Below are positions 1 through 10,850 of a stretch of DNA of 64,000 nt, piece after piece (the first letter of the stretch is position 1; each line of letters starts with the position of its first letter). Source of the stretch: Puccinellia tenuiflora (lineage: Eukaryota; Streptophyta; Magnoliopsida; Poales; Poaceae); NCBI GenBank assembly GCA_012064385.1, contig QRDG01000240.1:975332-1039331 (forward strand), written 5' to 3'. The position numbers were made by a program, and so were the translations under genes. The notes under the pieces were generated by a model. It had not been told where the DNA came from and ran no database searches. It saw nothing but the letters and a program-made list of their open reading frames with translations.

Positions 1-2064
1 GAAGAATCTGCGTCATCAGCACGTGACAGTCATGAGACTTCATCCCGCTGAACTTTTGTTTCGCTGCGTCCAGATATCTGCTTATCTTCCCCTGCGTAAC
101 CGGAAGGAAATTTCACTATGAGAAGGCACTTGATAAACTGTTCGATCTCCTTCTGGCTTAGAGTGAAGCACGAAGGAGGGCAGTAATAGTCATTCTGTTT
201 CGTGTTTTTGCCCTTCCGATGACCTTCCGTCTCCTCCTCCTCGAACATATCATTATCATCGTCAGGGCGTCCTCCGTGGAGATCTTTCCTGATGCCCAAT
301 GATCTTAGGTCGTTTCTTTCTTTCGGCCCATCTTTGGTCCTCTCCGGCATGTTGAGAAGGGTGCCAAGCAGACTCTCGCACACATTCTTCGTGATATGCA
401 TGACATCAAGGCTATGAGGTGTTTCGAGGATCTTCCAATATGGCAAGTCCCAGAAAACAGACCTTGTTTTCCATACCTTCAGCCGTGGTGGCGGAGCCTT
501 TTGCTTCTTCCCCGGCGGAGGGCACTCATCCCAGTTTGTCAACAGCATGTCGATTTCTTCGCCGCTCCTCTTACATGGGGCTCTTCGGATCTCAACGGTA
601 CCATCGAACAGCTCTTTGCATTTTCTCCACGGGTCATCCTTGCGAAGCCACCTTCGATGTCCTGTGAACACTATTTTTGAGGACCCGGGATCTTTCTCTA
701 GTTGCATATATGTTGTATGGTCCATGCACCTAACGCATGCACAGTGTCCGTGGGCCACCTGGCCTGCTATATATCCGTAACTGAGATAGTCTTGTACCGT
801 CGTGATCAACGCGGCTCTCATAGGGAAGTAATTTTCCGCGACGGCGTCCCATGTGCTGACCCCTTCAGTCCATATCTTGTTTAGCTCATCTCTCAAGAGC
901 TGTAGATACAGATTGATGTCGTTTCCTAGTTGTTTCGGCCCTTGGATTAGCATGCTCATGTGAATGTACTTCCTCTTCATGCACAACCATGGGTGTAGGT
1001 TGTATATCCATACAAACACGGGCCACGTGCTATGTGTGCTGCTCTGGTTGCCAAACGGATTGAGCCCATCGGTGCTCACACCCAACCTGACGTTTCTTGG
1101 ATCGTCCCCAAAAGTTGGGTATTCAATGTCTAATGCTTCCCACTGCTTAGCATCTGAAGGGTGTCTCAGCATCTTATCCGCCTCTTCATTTTCCGGCTTA
1201 TTTCTTTCCGCGTGGCAGCGCATTAACTTTGCTTCCTTAGGGTCTATGAAAAGCCGCTGCAGATGAGGAATGATCGGAAGGTACCATACCACTTTTCGAG
1301 GAGCTTTCTTTTTCCCTTTCTTGTATCGAGCAGCGCCGCACACCGGACATGCAGTTTTCTCCGCGTCATTTTCCGGATAAATGAAGCAATCATTGATGCA
1401 AACGTGGTATTTGATGTGCGGTAAATCAAAAGGGCACACAATTTTTTTTGGCCTCTTCGATACTGCTAGGACACGTGTTGCCCTCAGGAAGACGATCGTG
1501 CCAAAATTTCAAGTTTTCGTCGAAGCTTGCGTCTATCCATTTGTGTTTTGCCTTCATCTGCAGAGCCATGAGCGTTACTTTTAAGCGGGTATCCTCGGGC
1601 CCACATCCCGCATACAACGGAGCATTCGAGTCTATCTCCAGCTGCGCCAGCTTAGCCTCTCTAGCAGCATTACTCGACTTTCTGAGAAGCAATTCTTGAA
1701 CATGAGGGTCCCGCACGACTGAAGTTAGCAGCATCGGCGTGCCCGCGTCTTCTCCACCAGTTACGTCGGCTTCTTGTTCATCATCATGCCCGACATATTC
1801 TTCGTCATCATAATCAGGAGGCGCCTCTTCGTCTTCCTAATCATTTCCCGTCGCGCCCCAATGTACGTCCTCATCATCATCCTCGTAAGTGAAGTCATCC
1901 ATAAAACCTTTCCTGAGGAGATGCTCCTACAATGTGCCGGAAAGGGGATCGAGCACGGTGCCGAGTTTGCATGTTCGACACGGACACTTTATCCCGGTGT
2001 CGTTGTTTTTAACCATCACGGTCGTTGCATATTTCAAATATGTAGCAACAATACTTTCGCTCAT
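1..2064 (-). pseudogene. TNP2-type CACTA transposase (Transposase_21), decayed and cut by window edge
   Basis: Read on the minus strand, a possible start near 2064 leads into a transposase-associated region with a CPCRTC cysteine motif, then an acidic linker, then the TNP2 core. The core (30-1439) shows ACPVCGAARY, STDGLNPFG, HSTWPV, LCMKRKYIHMS and HSLDVMHITKNVCES, all typical of Transposase_21. In-frame stops occur near 1838 and 1930. A one-base length change in the T-run at 1442-1449 separates the N-terminal frame (1426-1734) from the core frame. Another shift near 90 moves the C-terminal coding into a different frame, which runs off the left edge. The family transposase cuts and rejoins CACTA ends in the nucleus; this copy cannot make an intact protein. 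Confidence 0.85.
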
Positions 2065-2283
2065 CATGATGACCATTGTCGTCCACGCTCTACATATAGA
2101 ACAAATGAATTATATTAGAAACAAAATATTTCACGGAAAAATTCGGCATGACCTTTGCTAATTTTTGGCCCCTGGGAGTGCCGGAAAATTCTCCGAAATG
2201 GAAATGAATCTACATTTCGGCGAAAACATCGGCAACTAATCATTTCGATCATGGCATACACATATGCAAACAAACGCCGGGGC

Positions 2284-2460
2284 ATCACAACCTTCTTCAT
2301 CATGTAGATTCATCACATACAACCACACACACATCTCACATGCAACCAATTCTCATCCATCACACATGCATACAACCACACACATATCACAACCCTTCTC
2401 ATCCATCACATACAACCACACACATCACAACCTTCTCATCCATCACATACACTCACCTTT
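2284..2460. repeat. CA-rich imperfect tandem repeats (about 45-50 bases)
   Basis: Several imperfect copies of a unit containing CATCACATACAACCACACAC and CTTCTCATCCATCA follow one another. They lie between the start of the CACTA transposase and its subterminal repeats. A purine-rich GA/GGAAG tract follows at 2530-2665. No gene is seen in 2065-2694. Confidence 0.7.
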
Positions 2461-2694
2461 TAACGAAGACGTCGAAAGAGAGAGCGCCCAGAGGAGGAAG
2501 ATCGAGCACGAGGCGTGGGAGTAGTATATGAAGAAAATAAGTAGATTTATGTGGCAAAATATGTGAAGAGAGAGAAGAAAATGAGGTGGGGAGGAAGAAG
2601 GGGCGAGCAGATCTGAAAATGAGGTGGGGAGGAGGAAGAGGAGAGGAGAAGAGGAGAAAAGGGGGTGGTGCAGCCAAAAAGTTAAAGTGCAGCC

Positions 2695-3175
2695 AGTCTT
2701 AGCCGTGGTGCACGGAGGAGGGCTCCGCCACCACTATATATTAGCCGTGGCGCAACCTCATGCCCTGCGCCACGGCTATGTGGGGTAAAATTCGCGCCAA
2801 AATGGTGCAGCTGGGACCCACACTTACCCGTGGCGCACCGAAGTGCGGTGCACCACGGCTATGTGGGGTAATATTGGTGCCAAAAAGCTGCACCGGGTCC
2901 CACACTTAGCCGTGGCGCAGTCCTCATACCCTGCGCCACGGATATTTTGGTACTCGTGGCGCACATATTTCCGGTGTGCCACACCTAAGTGCGCACAGGC
3001 CGGCCGGCCCGGGACCAGCTTAGCCGTGGCGCAGGACCCAAAGAGGTGCGCCACGGGTAAGTTGATGTGCGTGGCGCAGTACGATATGGTGCGCCACGTA
3101 TACTTAGCCATGGCGCACTACTTTTCTTGTGCGCCACGGCTACTTCGTTTACCTATAAGCCTTTTCCTGCTAGTG
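2695..3175 (-). repeat. CACTA subterminal repeats and terminal inverted repeat
   Basis: About fifteen copies of a 10-14 base motif AGCCGTGGCGCA, or its complement TGCGCCACGGCT, occur in both orientations between 2700 and 3140, many as closely spaced inverted pairs. They end at the terminus at 3152-3175. Such arrays are known as transposase binding sites in CACTA elements; binding here is inferred. Confidence 0.85.
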
Positions 3176-3205
3176 ACAGGTTCACTATGTAGAAGTACAC
3201 AAGTC

Positions 3206-3881
3206 AAAGTACCCCACAAATGAGCGGCACCCAGAAGAATAAATCTACCACAGCTCCACTCCCACATCAGCGGTGTCCTTCATGGCGGCGTCTCGGAGGT
3301 GATGGTATCGTGTGTTTGCCGATCCCTCAGATTGGCGGCTTTAGGGTTCATGAATTGTGACGGCGAGGCGGAGGCGGTGACCTCATCAGGTGTGTCTCTC
3401 CTTCTATTTTGTCCCCGTTGCTTCGGCGTTGTCTCCGACGTCGTGGTAGAGCAGGGAGGATGTGTTGTCCGGGAGTACACGCTAACGATTGTCTGCGCAT
3501 GAGCATAGGTGATAGCTAGAAGATGGTCTATCCTGTACTAGGTTTGCGGTTGGAGGTTGAACAATTCTCGTTTCCTCTTTCGGCGTCCTAGTCGCGTTGC
3601 GGTGTCAGCTCTGTAGTTCGATGTCGTGTCCGGGGACATGTTGCCCCGGTCTGATTCTTTCAGCGATGGAGCCGCATCGATCTTAGGTGAAGAGGTGATC
3701 TGTCTTCTGTCCCTTTGGTGGTCGCGTTGCTGGCGTCAAAGGAGGTGGATAGGCGCTGGTTTGTTGCATAGGTTTATCCTGTCTTTTCAGTTCTGTAAGG
3801 TCGGTATGTACATGCCTTGTAACTTGATCTTTATTTTATAAATGAGATACGTATTACCATGGAAAAAAGTACCCCCACAAA
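3206..3881 (+). mobile_element. Target-primed retroposon (SINE or LINE tail), flanked by TSD
   Basis: The block 3221-3865 ends in a short A-run and is flanked by direct repeats AAAGTACCCCACAAA at 3206-3220 and the same with one extra C at 3866-3881. A roughly 15-base duplication next to an A-run is what target-primed reverse transcription leaves. The interior is GC-rich at its left and ends in a T-rich segment with TTTATTTTATAAATGAG before the A-run, like a transcript 3' end. No convincing protein is encoded. I could not assign a family. Confidence 0.6.
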
Positions 3882-5120
3882 CTTATTTCTTATTCTGGTT
3901 TCTATATTGATACGAATTCTAATTAAAAAAATATGTACCGATTGGGAAGAATATAAGATAGTCTTATCTATGCACTACATGCAGTTTAGAGAAGACAAAA
4001 AAAATCAAAATATACAAATACACGCAGTAGAGTCCTAGTTTTTTCGTAAAAAATGTTAGAAGACAAAATAACATGATATGCAACGGGTTATATCCTAGTG
4101 ATCTCTTGAAGAATTAATGTTGCATGTTACTAAAATTATGCCATAATTAAAATTAAATTAGAAAACTTTTAACTTAGAGAATACATCTCGTATAGTGGAG
4201 AAAATATCTTATATTTCCTACTAAGAGATTATCACTTAGCTAAGAAAAAACAATCTCATTTCTATATTTCGTTTTCAACCAGTTAAACAATCATCTTACT
4301 TGATGTTGCTAAAATAGTGCCATTGTACATGTCTTAATAAGCTTAATGTTATTTTAGGGGTCATGTATCATTTTGGTTTATCAACCCATTTGAGTATTTA
4401 TTTTTCAATAATATATGGCCGTGGGCAGCCCGGCCCAGACGGCCCGGACTAACCCGACCCAAAAATCCTGGGCCGGGCTAGGCTCAAGCCTGAAAATTGA
4501 GCCCAATGGTCGGGACGGGTCAGGCTCAGGCTTGCAGAATGTATGATTTACTCCGGGTCGTTCCAGGCCGGTCGGGCTAGGTTAGGCTTTTTTGGGTTCG
4601 GACCTGATTTTTGCGGCTCGACGGTCAGACCGAGCTCAAACCTAGATTTTCAACACCAGGCTTTTTTTCGGTCCAGCCCGACCCGGGATATGACTAGGTA
4701 TAGCTTCAATTGATACGGAGTTCAAGGCAAATACCTCCGTTTTGACAAAAAGCTCACACTGTTTGGATAGTTTAGCGTTTGCTCGTTTAACTTTCATGTT
4801 CTCTTTACTTTGAGTGGGTGGGTTTGCATGTAGCTACGAAGAATTCTCATCTCAAAAACAGAACTATGATATTTGATCCAACTTACATATTTAAATGGAA
4901 GTCTCTTGTATCAAAATTCGTCACATAGCACCTAATTTCCACTGTATGGGCACCCTTGTGCCAAAGACATGTGCACCCCTACTGTGCACCCTCGAGTTGT
5001 TTGCTCTAGCTCTGCCCCTGCTTCGCAAGGGCTTCAAAAAATGCAAAAAGTCATTTGGGCAAAACAAGCTATAAAATGAAAACCTTGAGAAGGTTCGTTT
5101 AAAATATGACCGTTTTTGTA
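3882..5120. other. No gene seen; AT-rich DNA with a GCCCGGCCC-rich block
   Basis: The stretch is mostly AT-rich. At 4417-4690 there is a GC-rich block with repeated GCCCGGCCC, GGGCCGGGCT and GGTCGGGCT motifs, partly mirrored near its two ends, as in old hAT-type non-autonomous elements. No clean terminal repeat or target duplication could be fixed. No ORF has recognisable content. Confidence 0.4.
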
Positions 5121-5699
5121 TCTTTACCTAATAATAAAGGAAGAGTTGCTTCTCCCAAATTTTTCGTCCAACCATAAAATTACCGATTTACCCTCCCACC
5201 AAATCACAAATTACTGCAATTGCAATTGCCATTGTACCGATTAACTCTTTTTTTGTTTCTCCTCTCCCGCAAAAGACCCCCTCCTACCGAGCAGAACACA
5301 AGTCACCTCCGCCAACCCTTGATCTCCGGCCACTGAGCCGCCGCCCTCCTCTGGCTGGTAGAACGGAATAGATGTTGCCATGCATGGCCGCCGCAGGCGA
5401 TCCCTGCCCCCCGGCCTTCCCAACTATATATGGCCAGAAAGCCAATGCGAGCTGACTCCTCTTCTTTCCAGCTCCCGCATGCGAGGACGCGACCTGCGCG
5501 TCACTACGGCCGCACTCCCTGCCTCTTCCGTTCTCAACACAGTAAACGCAGCAAGACTCCCTGCAACTTCTGCCTTGTGTGTACTCTGAGTCCGGCGGCG
5601 CCGCTTTGTTTGCTTCCTCGCCAGACAATGCAGCGCCTCCCTTCCCGTTTGCGGAAGGACATGGCCACCACGTGCACCCCACCGCTGTTTCCCCCGGGC

Positions 5700-5790
5700 G
5701 TGAGCGGAAGCAAGACGGTGATTTACTCTGCCCATCGTGGATCTCGACGGACATCCGGAAATTGATTGGCAGGCTACTCGATCCCAACTC
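5700..5790 (+). pseudogene. Captured fragment resembling a CIPK/SnRK3 kinase domain end
   Basis: One frame reads LCPSWISTDIRKLIGRLLDP. This resembles the end of the kinase domain in CBL-interacting protein kinases, where CPxWFSxxxRxLIxRLLDPNP is typical. The similarity stops right after DPN, and no activation loop or NAF domain follows, so only a fragment is present. It sits in the GC-rich core of the Helitron, consistent with gene-fragment capture. The assignment rests on one short motif. Confidence 0.4.
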
Positions 5791-6858
5791 GCCGCCGGAA
5801 GAGCTGCAAATCCCATGGCACAGATGGGCGCCAGGGCCGGAGGCCACCATTGGTTTGAAGTTCTGGACAACTTGGTCAAAGCCAAGAACATTGATGGCTG
5901 AACTCGCTCGGTTCTTTTGTCTCCAATCTCCTAACCACCAGATCATCACTACCTGCGGCTGCGGGCATGGACTTTTCCCTCGCGAGGGCGCTCGGTAACC
6001 TCGGCCAGTTCTCCTCCCATCGTGCTCTTGAACTGGAGCTGGTGAGCTCATCATGTGCAATGCATTCCTATTCTTCCTTTCCTGGTTGATGTATCGACAA
6101 CATTATTTCGAATCATATTTCCACTACATTTTGTGGATCGGGTTTCACAGTATCTGTGAATCCCCTGGCTTGCATTAGACCTATATATTTGCAGAAGATT
6201 AGCTTACTATTGGTAAGAAAAAAATCAGTGAGGACTGTATTAGTTACTGTACGTGCACACCCATGTGAAGTCTTTGAATTCTAAGCTATACCAGGCCATC
6301 TTTATTTGTGTCACTTTTCTGAAGTTGCTTCATGGCCAGTTAATAATCCAGCAAATCCGTTGTTGTTATAAAGAAAAGTGACCCGACAGTAGTCCTCAGA
6401 GATACACAATTTTTGGACGTATTAATTTAGTAACCTTGATAGGTATTGATTTTCTTCATCCTTCAAATAACACTACCCTTGATAGGTAACTCAATTTTTT
6501 CTCTGATCCTGTATATTGTTTCATCTAGAATACTTCCGATTGGTTCATAACTATACTGAAACAAATTGATAGCCAGAAAATACATAGAACCACTCTCCAA
6601 CTTTACCCTTTAAGAACAACCAGCACAATGTTCATATTTTGTTGCTTCACTCGGTGGTATAGCAAGAGTAAGCGTACATACCTTCTGAATCCTATAAACA
6701 CCAAGATAACCAGTTTCTTAGGATATTTTAGAAATACTATCATATCTTCATGCTGATTTAATTTCCATTTAATTTTCGGAATCCTCATTTATGTGCAGTT
6801 CGTGATTCGTTTCTGAATTACTATTTGTCGCTTAACTTTTATTTTCCTCGTGATGCAG

Positions 6859-7218
6859 AAAATGGATCGGAACGTCGAAACAACCACTGTTGAGGATTTT
6901 GATAACCAGCCTTTTAAAAAAGCAAAACATTCTGAATCAAATGTTTTGGATGATCCATTGCCATCACCTACCCTCCCGGCATCATCCATGGTTTCTGAAT
7001 GTTCTGAGTCGATTGGTTCAGAATCAGATAATAAATTGTGATCCATTGCCATCACCTCTATCACCATGTCATGCTACCTCCAACTTCTAAATCCATGAAT
7101 GAAGAAACGGTTTCAGAAGATGGTGACAAGCAAATAGTTTCAGAGGATGATGATAAGCAAACAGATGAACCTAAACATATAATAAATGATGTAACATATG
7201 GCTACCTCCCACAAGGAT
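6859..7218 (+). other. Exon-like captured pieces of unknown origin
   Basis: A splice-acceptor-like TGATGCAG precedes an ORF starting MDRNVETTTVEDFDNQPFKK and rich in S, D and P. Two near-repeats, GATCCATTGCCATCACCT, lie at about 6953 and 7040. A second short frame (7038-7220) has an internal repeat, SEDGDKQIVSEDDDKQ. I do not recognise the source gene. The position inside a Helitron suggests captured exon sequence. Confidence 0.3.
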
Positions 7219-7687
7219 AGAGATTGTAATTGTCCTGGTCAAAGCTTTTCTTCTGGAGAAATAGCTGTGTTTAATTAATATGGTTGCCTCATGCTATTGT
7301 AGTTTAGAGTAGTGCTTTAATATCCAATGTTAGTTTGATGAATAAATTTCCTTTTGGTGTTCTTTCTTTGTAGTAACTAAACATTTTGTTTTTAGTTTGA
7401 TCAACCAATAAACTTTTGTTATAGTACATTTTCATATACATAGTGTTAGAAGAAAGCGCAATAATTATGTGTTTATTTTCTTCGAGTTATTTCTTCTGAC
7501 CCTCTTAGTTTTATTTTGTTTTCATCGTAGGGAACATTCCGATGAACCTTGGAGTTATGTTGAGCTCAGTCAGATGGAGCAAAAGGTGTCAATATTTTTC
7601 TGTCGCCACAATTCATCTCTTCCAATCATGTCTCATTGTAATTTATCTTTTTTCTCTCCCGTTGCAACGCACGGGCATGTGTGCTAG

Positions 7688-8721
7688 TTGAACATAAAGA
7701 CAAGAGAAGATAATACGTATTTTGACATTTTAGTGTACAGAGTTTTTGTGACTTCTAAAATTTCCTCCTTTTATGGAAACCTAACTGCAGCCGTAAGTAT
7801 GCATATTTTTGTAAATTGTTTTTGAAGTTGTGGATCTAAGTATGCATATTTTTAAATCTTCAATTTTTATCAGATTTTTTTCATTTGTACAGCCCAGAAT
7901 ACAAAGTATTTAAAGTTGATATTTTTCATATTTATGACATACACCATTGGCTACCTCTGGGATATATTCCAAAATAAATAGAAACTCGTAAATATTTTTT
8001 AGAATTTTAAAAAACACTAGAATCACTCCAGCTAGGGAGTCAAAGACACTTTTCGCAGTATTTGTGTCAGGTTAAGCATCAGGTGTGTCTCTGTGATTGT
8101 TACTCTTGGTCTAACATCATCCTGCAAAAGTAATAACCCATAAAGTAGAGTACTTCCGTGTGTCTTACCAGGATGGTGATGGTTTTCACGATGCTCCTAA
8201 CTTTATTGAAAGAGCAAAATAAAATAAAACCAATGGATTAACCTCTTGTATCTGTGTGCTTCAATTGCTATCAAATCAACCACTATTCTAATAGTGTAGT
8301 TCTATGAAGTTTGGAGTATTTGATCCAAAAAAATGAAATAAGGTGGAGTGCACGAAAAAACGGTATTGGTGGAGTTGACATAATTAATTTGGCCACAATG
8401 TTCACGCTAATCACTCTCAAATTATCTTTTTTTATCGGGGCTGGTCTCTTTCATATGTATCAGCTCTTCAGTCCTCCCGTTGGCCGTGCAACTAAGCTCA
8501 GGTGCTTGTCATTCTTCGCGGTATGTGTACGCCGCCAGATGAGCAGATCCTAGAAACAAATAGAAAAAGGAAACCGAAGATCATACTCCAGTGTTATACT
8601 CTCTGAATAAAATTGGTGATATGGGAATCTGGGATCACATAGTTGGTAATTTGACCTCGTGGGAACAAAAAGTAAAAATTTAAGCTGATGATTCTGTAAT
8701 CCGTGGCCCATGTCTTCTTTT
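7688..8721. other. No gene seen; AT-rich intergenic DNA
   Basis: Low-complexity AT-rich sequence follows the Helitron terminus. Short ORFs here have no recognisable content, and no terminal repeats or target duplications were found. Confidence 0.5.
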
Positions 8722-8723
8722 GC

Positions 8724-8754
<31 letters not shown>

Positions 8755-8777
8755 GGGGGGGGGGGGGGGGGGGGGGG
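8722..8777. repeat. GT microsatellite joined to a 26-base G run
   Basis: A (GT)n tract at 8722-8748 runs directly into an uninterrupted G run at 8752-8777. Matching C runs occur in the duplicated units just downstream. Apparent minus-strand ORFs with polyproline and polyhistidine here are products of these runs. Confidence 0.95.
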
Positions 8778-9356
8778 TACTCGAATCCGAATTTGTTTGT
8801 AGATACTTGCGGAGTTCCAAACTAAAACGAGATTAGTTTGCCAAAATGGTAAAAAATTCGGCAAGACATATACAAAGGCAAAGATCACGATCCAGTGTAA
8901 CTTAACTTATCCAATCATAGATTTACCTACCCCCCCCCCCCCCCCTCCCCCCACAAAAAAAAACCTCTTTCCTCTTGGGGGTACTCGAATCCGAATTTGT
9001 TTGTAGATACTTGCGGAGTTCCAAACTAAAACGAGATTGGTTTGCCAAAATGGTAAAAAATTCGGCAAGACATATACAAAGGCAAAGATCACGATCCAGT
9101 GCAACTTAACTTATCCAATCAGGGCTTGTTTGGCTGTCCGGATTAAATAACCCCGGGAAAATAATCCCTGCCGGGAATCTGAAGAAATAGGTGTAAAACC
9201 TCGGGATTTTATTCCCGACCTCCGAACTAGGAGAAAATTCTCCCCGGAAAAAGGCCGGGATCCCCCCAGGATTGCAGTTACCAAACAAACCCTCATAGAT
9301 TTACCTACCCCCCCCCCCCCCCCCCCCCCCACAAAAAAAAACCATCTTTCCTCTTG
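8777..9356. repeat. Tandem duplication of a roughly 204-base unit, second copy interrupted
   Basis: Unit 1 (8777-8977) and unit 2 (8981-9356) both start GTACTCGAATCCGAATTTG and both end with a C run, an A run and CTTTCCTCTTG. Apart from the 174 extra bases in unit 2 (a MITE plus one TSD) they are nearly identical over about 200 bases. The C runs differ in length (8930-8952 against 9308-9330). Confidence 0.93.
9122..9292. mobile_element. Tourist-like (PIF/Harbinger) MITE, 171 bases
   Basis: The ends are GGGCTTGTTTGG and CCAAACAAACCC, inverted with one mismatch in twelve. The target duplication is TCA (9119-9121 and 9293-9295). Unit 1 of the surrounding duplication keeps the empty site, AATCATAGATTT near 8914, which fixes the insertion limits exactly. 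A three-base duplication and GGGCxTGTTTGG ends fit the Tourist group. Confidence 0.85.
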
Positions 9357-9775
9357 ATTGGAGAACATTCAACAATTTCATTTTGAACTAGATTTGTACC
9401 ACAACATTACCAGTTTTGCTAGGATTAGTTAAATCTCAGTTAACGTCATAACCGTCTGATTGGGGTGTCAAGATTCATGGTGATTTCTGTTGTTCGTCCC
9501 TATTTTATGTTGTTTTGTCCCTGAAACGCACCAGCGATAGCGTAGCGTGTAAAAGTGATTTTTTTTTTCATTCTTCTAGTTTGCCGATCTGGGCCCTTAG
9601 ACACATGTGTGGGCTTTTTTTTTTTTTGTTGTGCTACGGAGCTGATCACTTTTATTTTGTGTGCAAGCTCTGTATTTGCATATGTTTTTTTTTTGTGCCT
9701 GCCATTTTTTAATTCTATTTTTTTGTTGCACATACGTTCCGACTAACAATTTCATCTGATATCTTTTTAGTTCTA

Positions 9776-10020
9776 GATGGGGTTGAAACTGAGATTTTTC
9801 AGTTACAGATGGGGTTGTCGCTGAGATTCTAGTGGAGTTGCAACTGAGTATTTTTTCAATTGTGAGTGGGGTTTGCAAATGACGTTTTACACTTGCAAAT
9901 GTTGCAACTGAGTTTTTTCCAATTATAAATAAGGTTACAACTGAGATTTTTCAGTTGCAAGTGGGTTGCAACCGAGTATTTTCCAGTTACAAATCGAGTT
10001 GCAACTGAGATTTTTTTTCA
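9776..10020. repeat. Degenerate tandem repeats of about 35-40 bases
   Basis: Repeated copies of a unit like GGGGTTGCAACTGAGATTTT TCAGTTACA follow one another with many substitutions, recognisable by GTTGCAACTGAG. No ORF runs through them and their origin is unknown. Confidence 0.7.
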
Positions 10021-10046
10021 TATTTAATTTATAAAAATAAAATTTA

Positions 10047-10218
10047 CTCCCTCCGTTCCATAATATAAGATGTTTTAGACATTTTCCACATTCACATTTG
10101 TACCACATGTATCTAGACATGTTTTAGTGTGTATGTTCATACACTTTCTATTCTTTTAGTCCGAATCTAGACAACATGTGAAACATCTAAAACATCTTAT
10201 ATTATGGAACGGAGGGAG
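10047..10218. mobile_element. Stowaway MITE (Tc1/Mariner group)
   Basis: The termini CTCCCTCCGTTCCATAATAT and its inverse (ending GGAACGGAGGGAG) are near-perfect over more than 25 bases. TA target duplications lie at 10045-10046 and 10219-10220. Length is 172 bases. Confidence 0.95.
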
Positions 10219-10847
10219 TAGAAAACAAGCCGTCACGTGAGTTGAGTGTGTAAATGAACAAATGAAAAATGGTGATTGTATGCTACCCTGCAGCCAGAAA
10301 AGAACTAAAAAGACCCTGTAAAGAAAATAAAACATTTCGATGTGAGACAACATAGCCATGAAAAACCTAGGCCCCATTCACCAAAACACAATTAACGGTT
10401 ATGAAAACGGATCCATCGAGAGGTGCGTAGAATCGTTCCAGATCAACATCATGTGACGTTAGGCGATTAAAAATTAACTTAATTCTTAGTTAGCTAAGCA
10501 TTAGAGAGACTCTAAGAACATATTTCCCAATCTGAATTCGTGTATATCCTAAATAACTCGTTTGGCTTCCCAATGTTGTAGCTGGAATCGTGGATCAGAA
10601 ACTCTATTTCCAAGCCAAATTATGCCGATGTATGATGTATCCTAGAGAATAGAGTTATGTTCTATTCATCTTCTCAACCAGTCATTTGAACCGGTGCTCC
10701 CATCCTGACTACCACGCGATGCTAGATTTCCTGCTGAGGGAGTCGTCACTGTTGATTTTCAGGTGAACTGTTGATTTTCAGGTAATCTACAAGAGTCTAG
10801 GTCCATCAAACAGTGAAAAAACAAGTACAACAGTAGTTATGCGAAGA
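10219..10847. other. No gene seen
   Basis: AT-rich sequence between the Stowaway and the first Harbinger element. No recognisable ORF, repeat or element terminus. Confidence 0.5.
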
Positions 10848-10850
10848 TAA

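Larger units (their letters stand above)
1..3175 (-). mobile_element. CACTA (En/Spm) DNA transposon, one end; rest lies left of the window
   Basis: The outer terminus is at 3152-3175; read on the minus strand it begins CACTAGCAGGAAAAGG, the CACTA signature. Inside it lie subterminal repeats (2695-3150), then a TNP2-type transposase pointing away from this end. The other terminus is outside the window. The three bases after the terminus (ACA) may be one copy of the 3-base target duplication, but the partner cannot be seen. The order terminus, subterminal repeats, transposase is typical of grass CACTA elements. Confidence 0.88.
5121..7687 (+). mobile_element. Non-autonomous Helitron carrying gene fragments
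   Basis: The element begins TCTTTACCTAATAATAAAGG right after an A (5120). It ends with the imperfect hairpin CCCGTTGCAACGCACGGG, then CATGTGTG and CTAG (7684-7687), followed by T (7688). A 5' TC, a 3' hairpin about ten bases before CTAG, insertion between A and T and no target duplication are the Helitron hallmarks. It encodes no Rep/helicase, so it is non-autonomous. The GC-rich segment 5240-6060 and exon-like pieces at 6859-7218 look like captured host sequence. Confidence 0.85.

Noticed and set aside
4417..4690. hAT element with GCCCGGCCC ends
   Set aside because: The repeats are too degenerate to define ends, and no eight-base target duplication was found.
5284..6060. 258-codon minus-strand ORF and other overlapping frames in the first Helitron
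   Set aside because: No recognisable domain; GC-rich captured segment with open frames on both strands, and the kinase-like fragment is on the plus strand.
8550..9368. Minus-strand ORFs with polyproline or polyglycine
   Set aside because: They are translations of GT, G and C runs.
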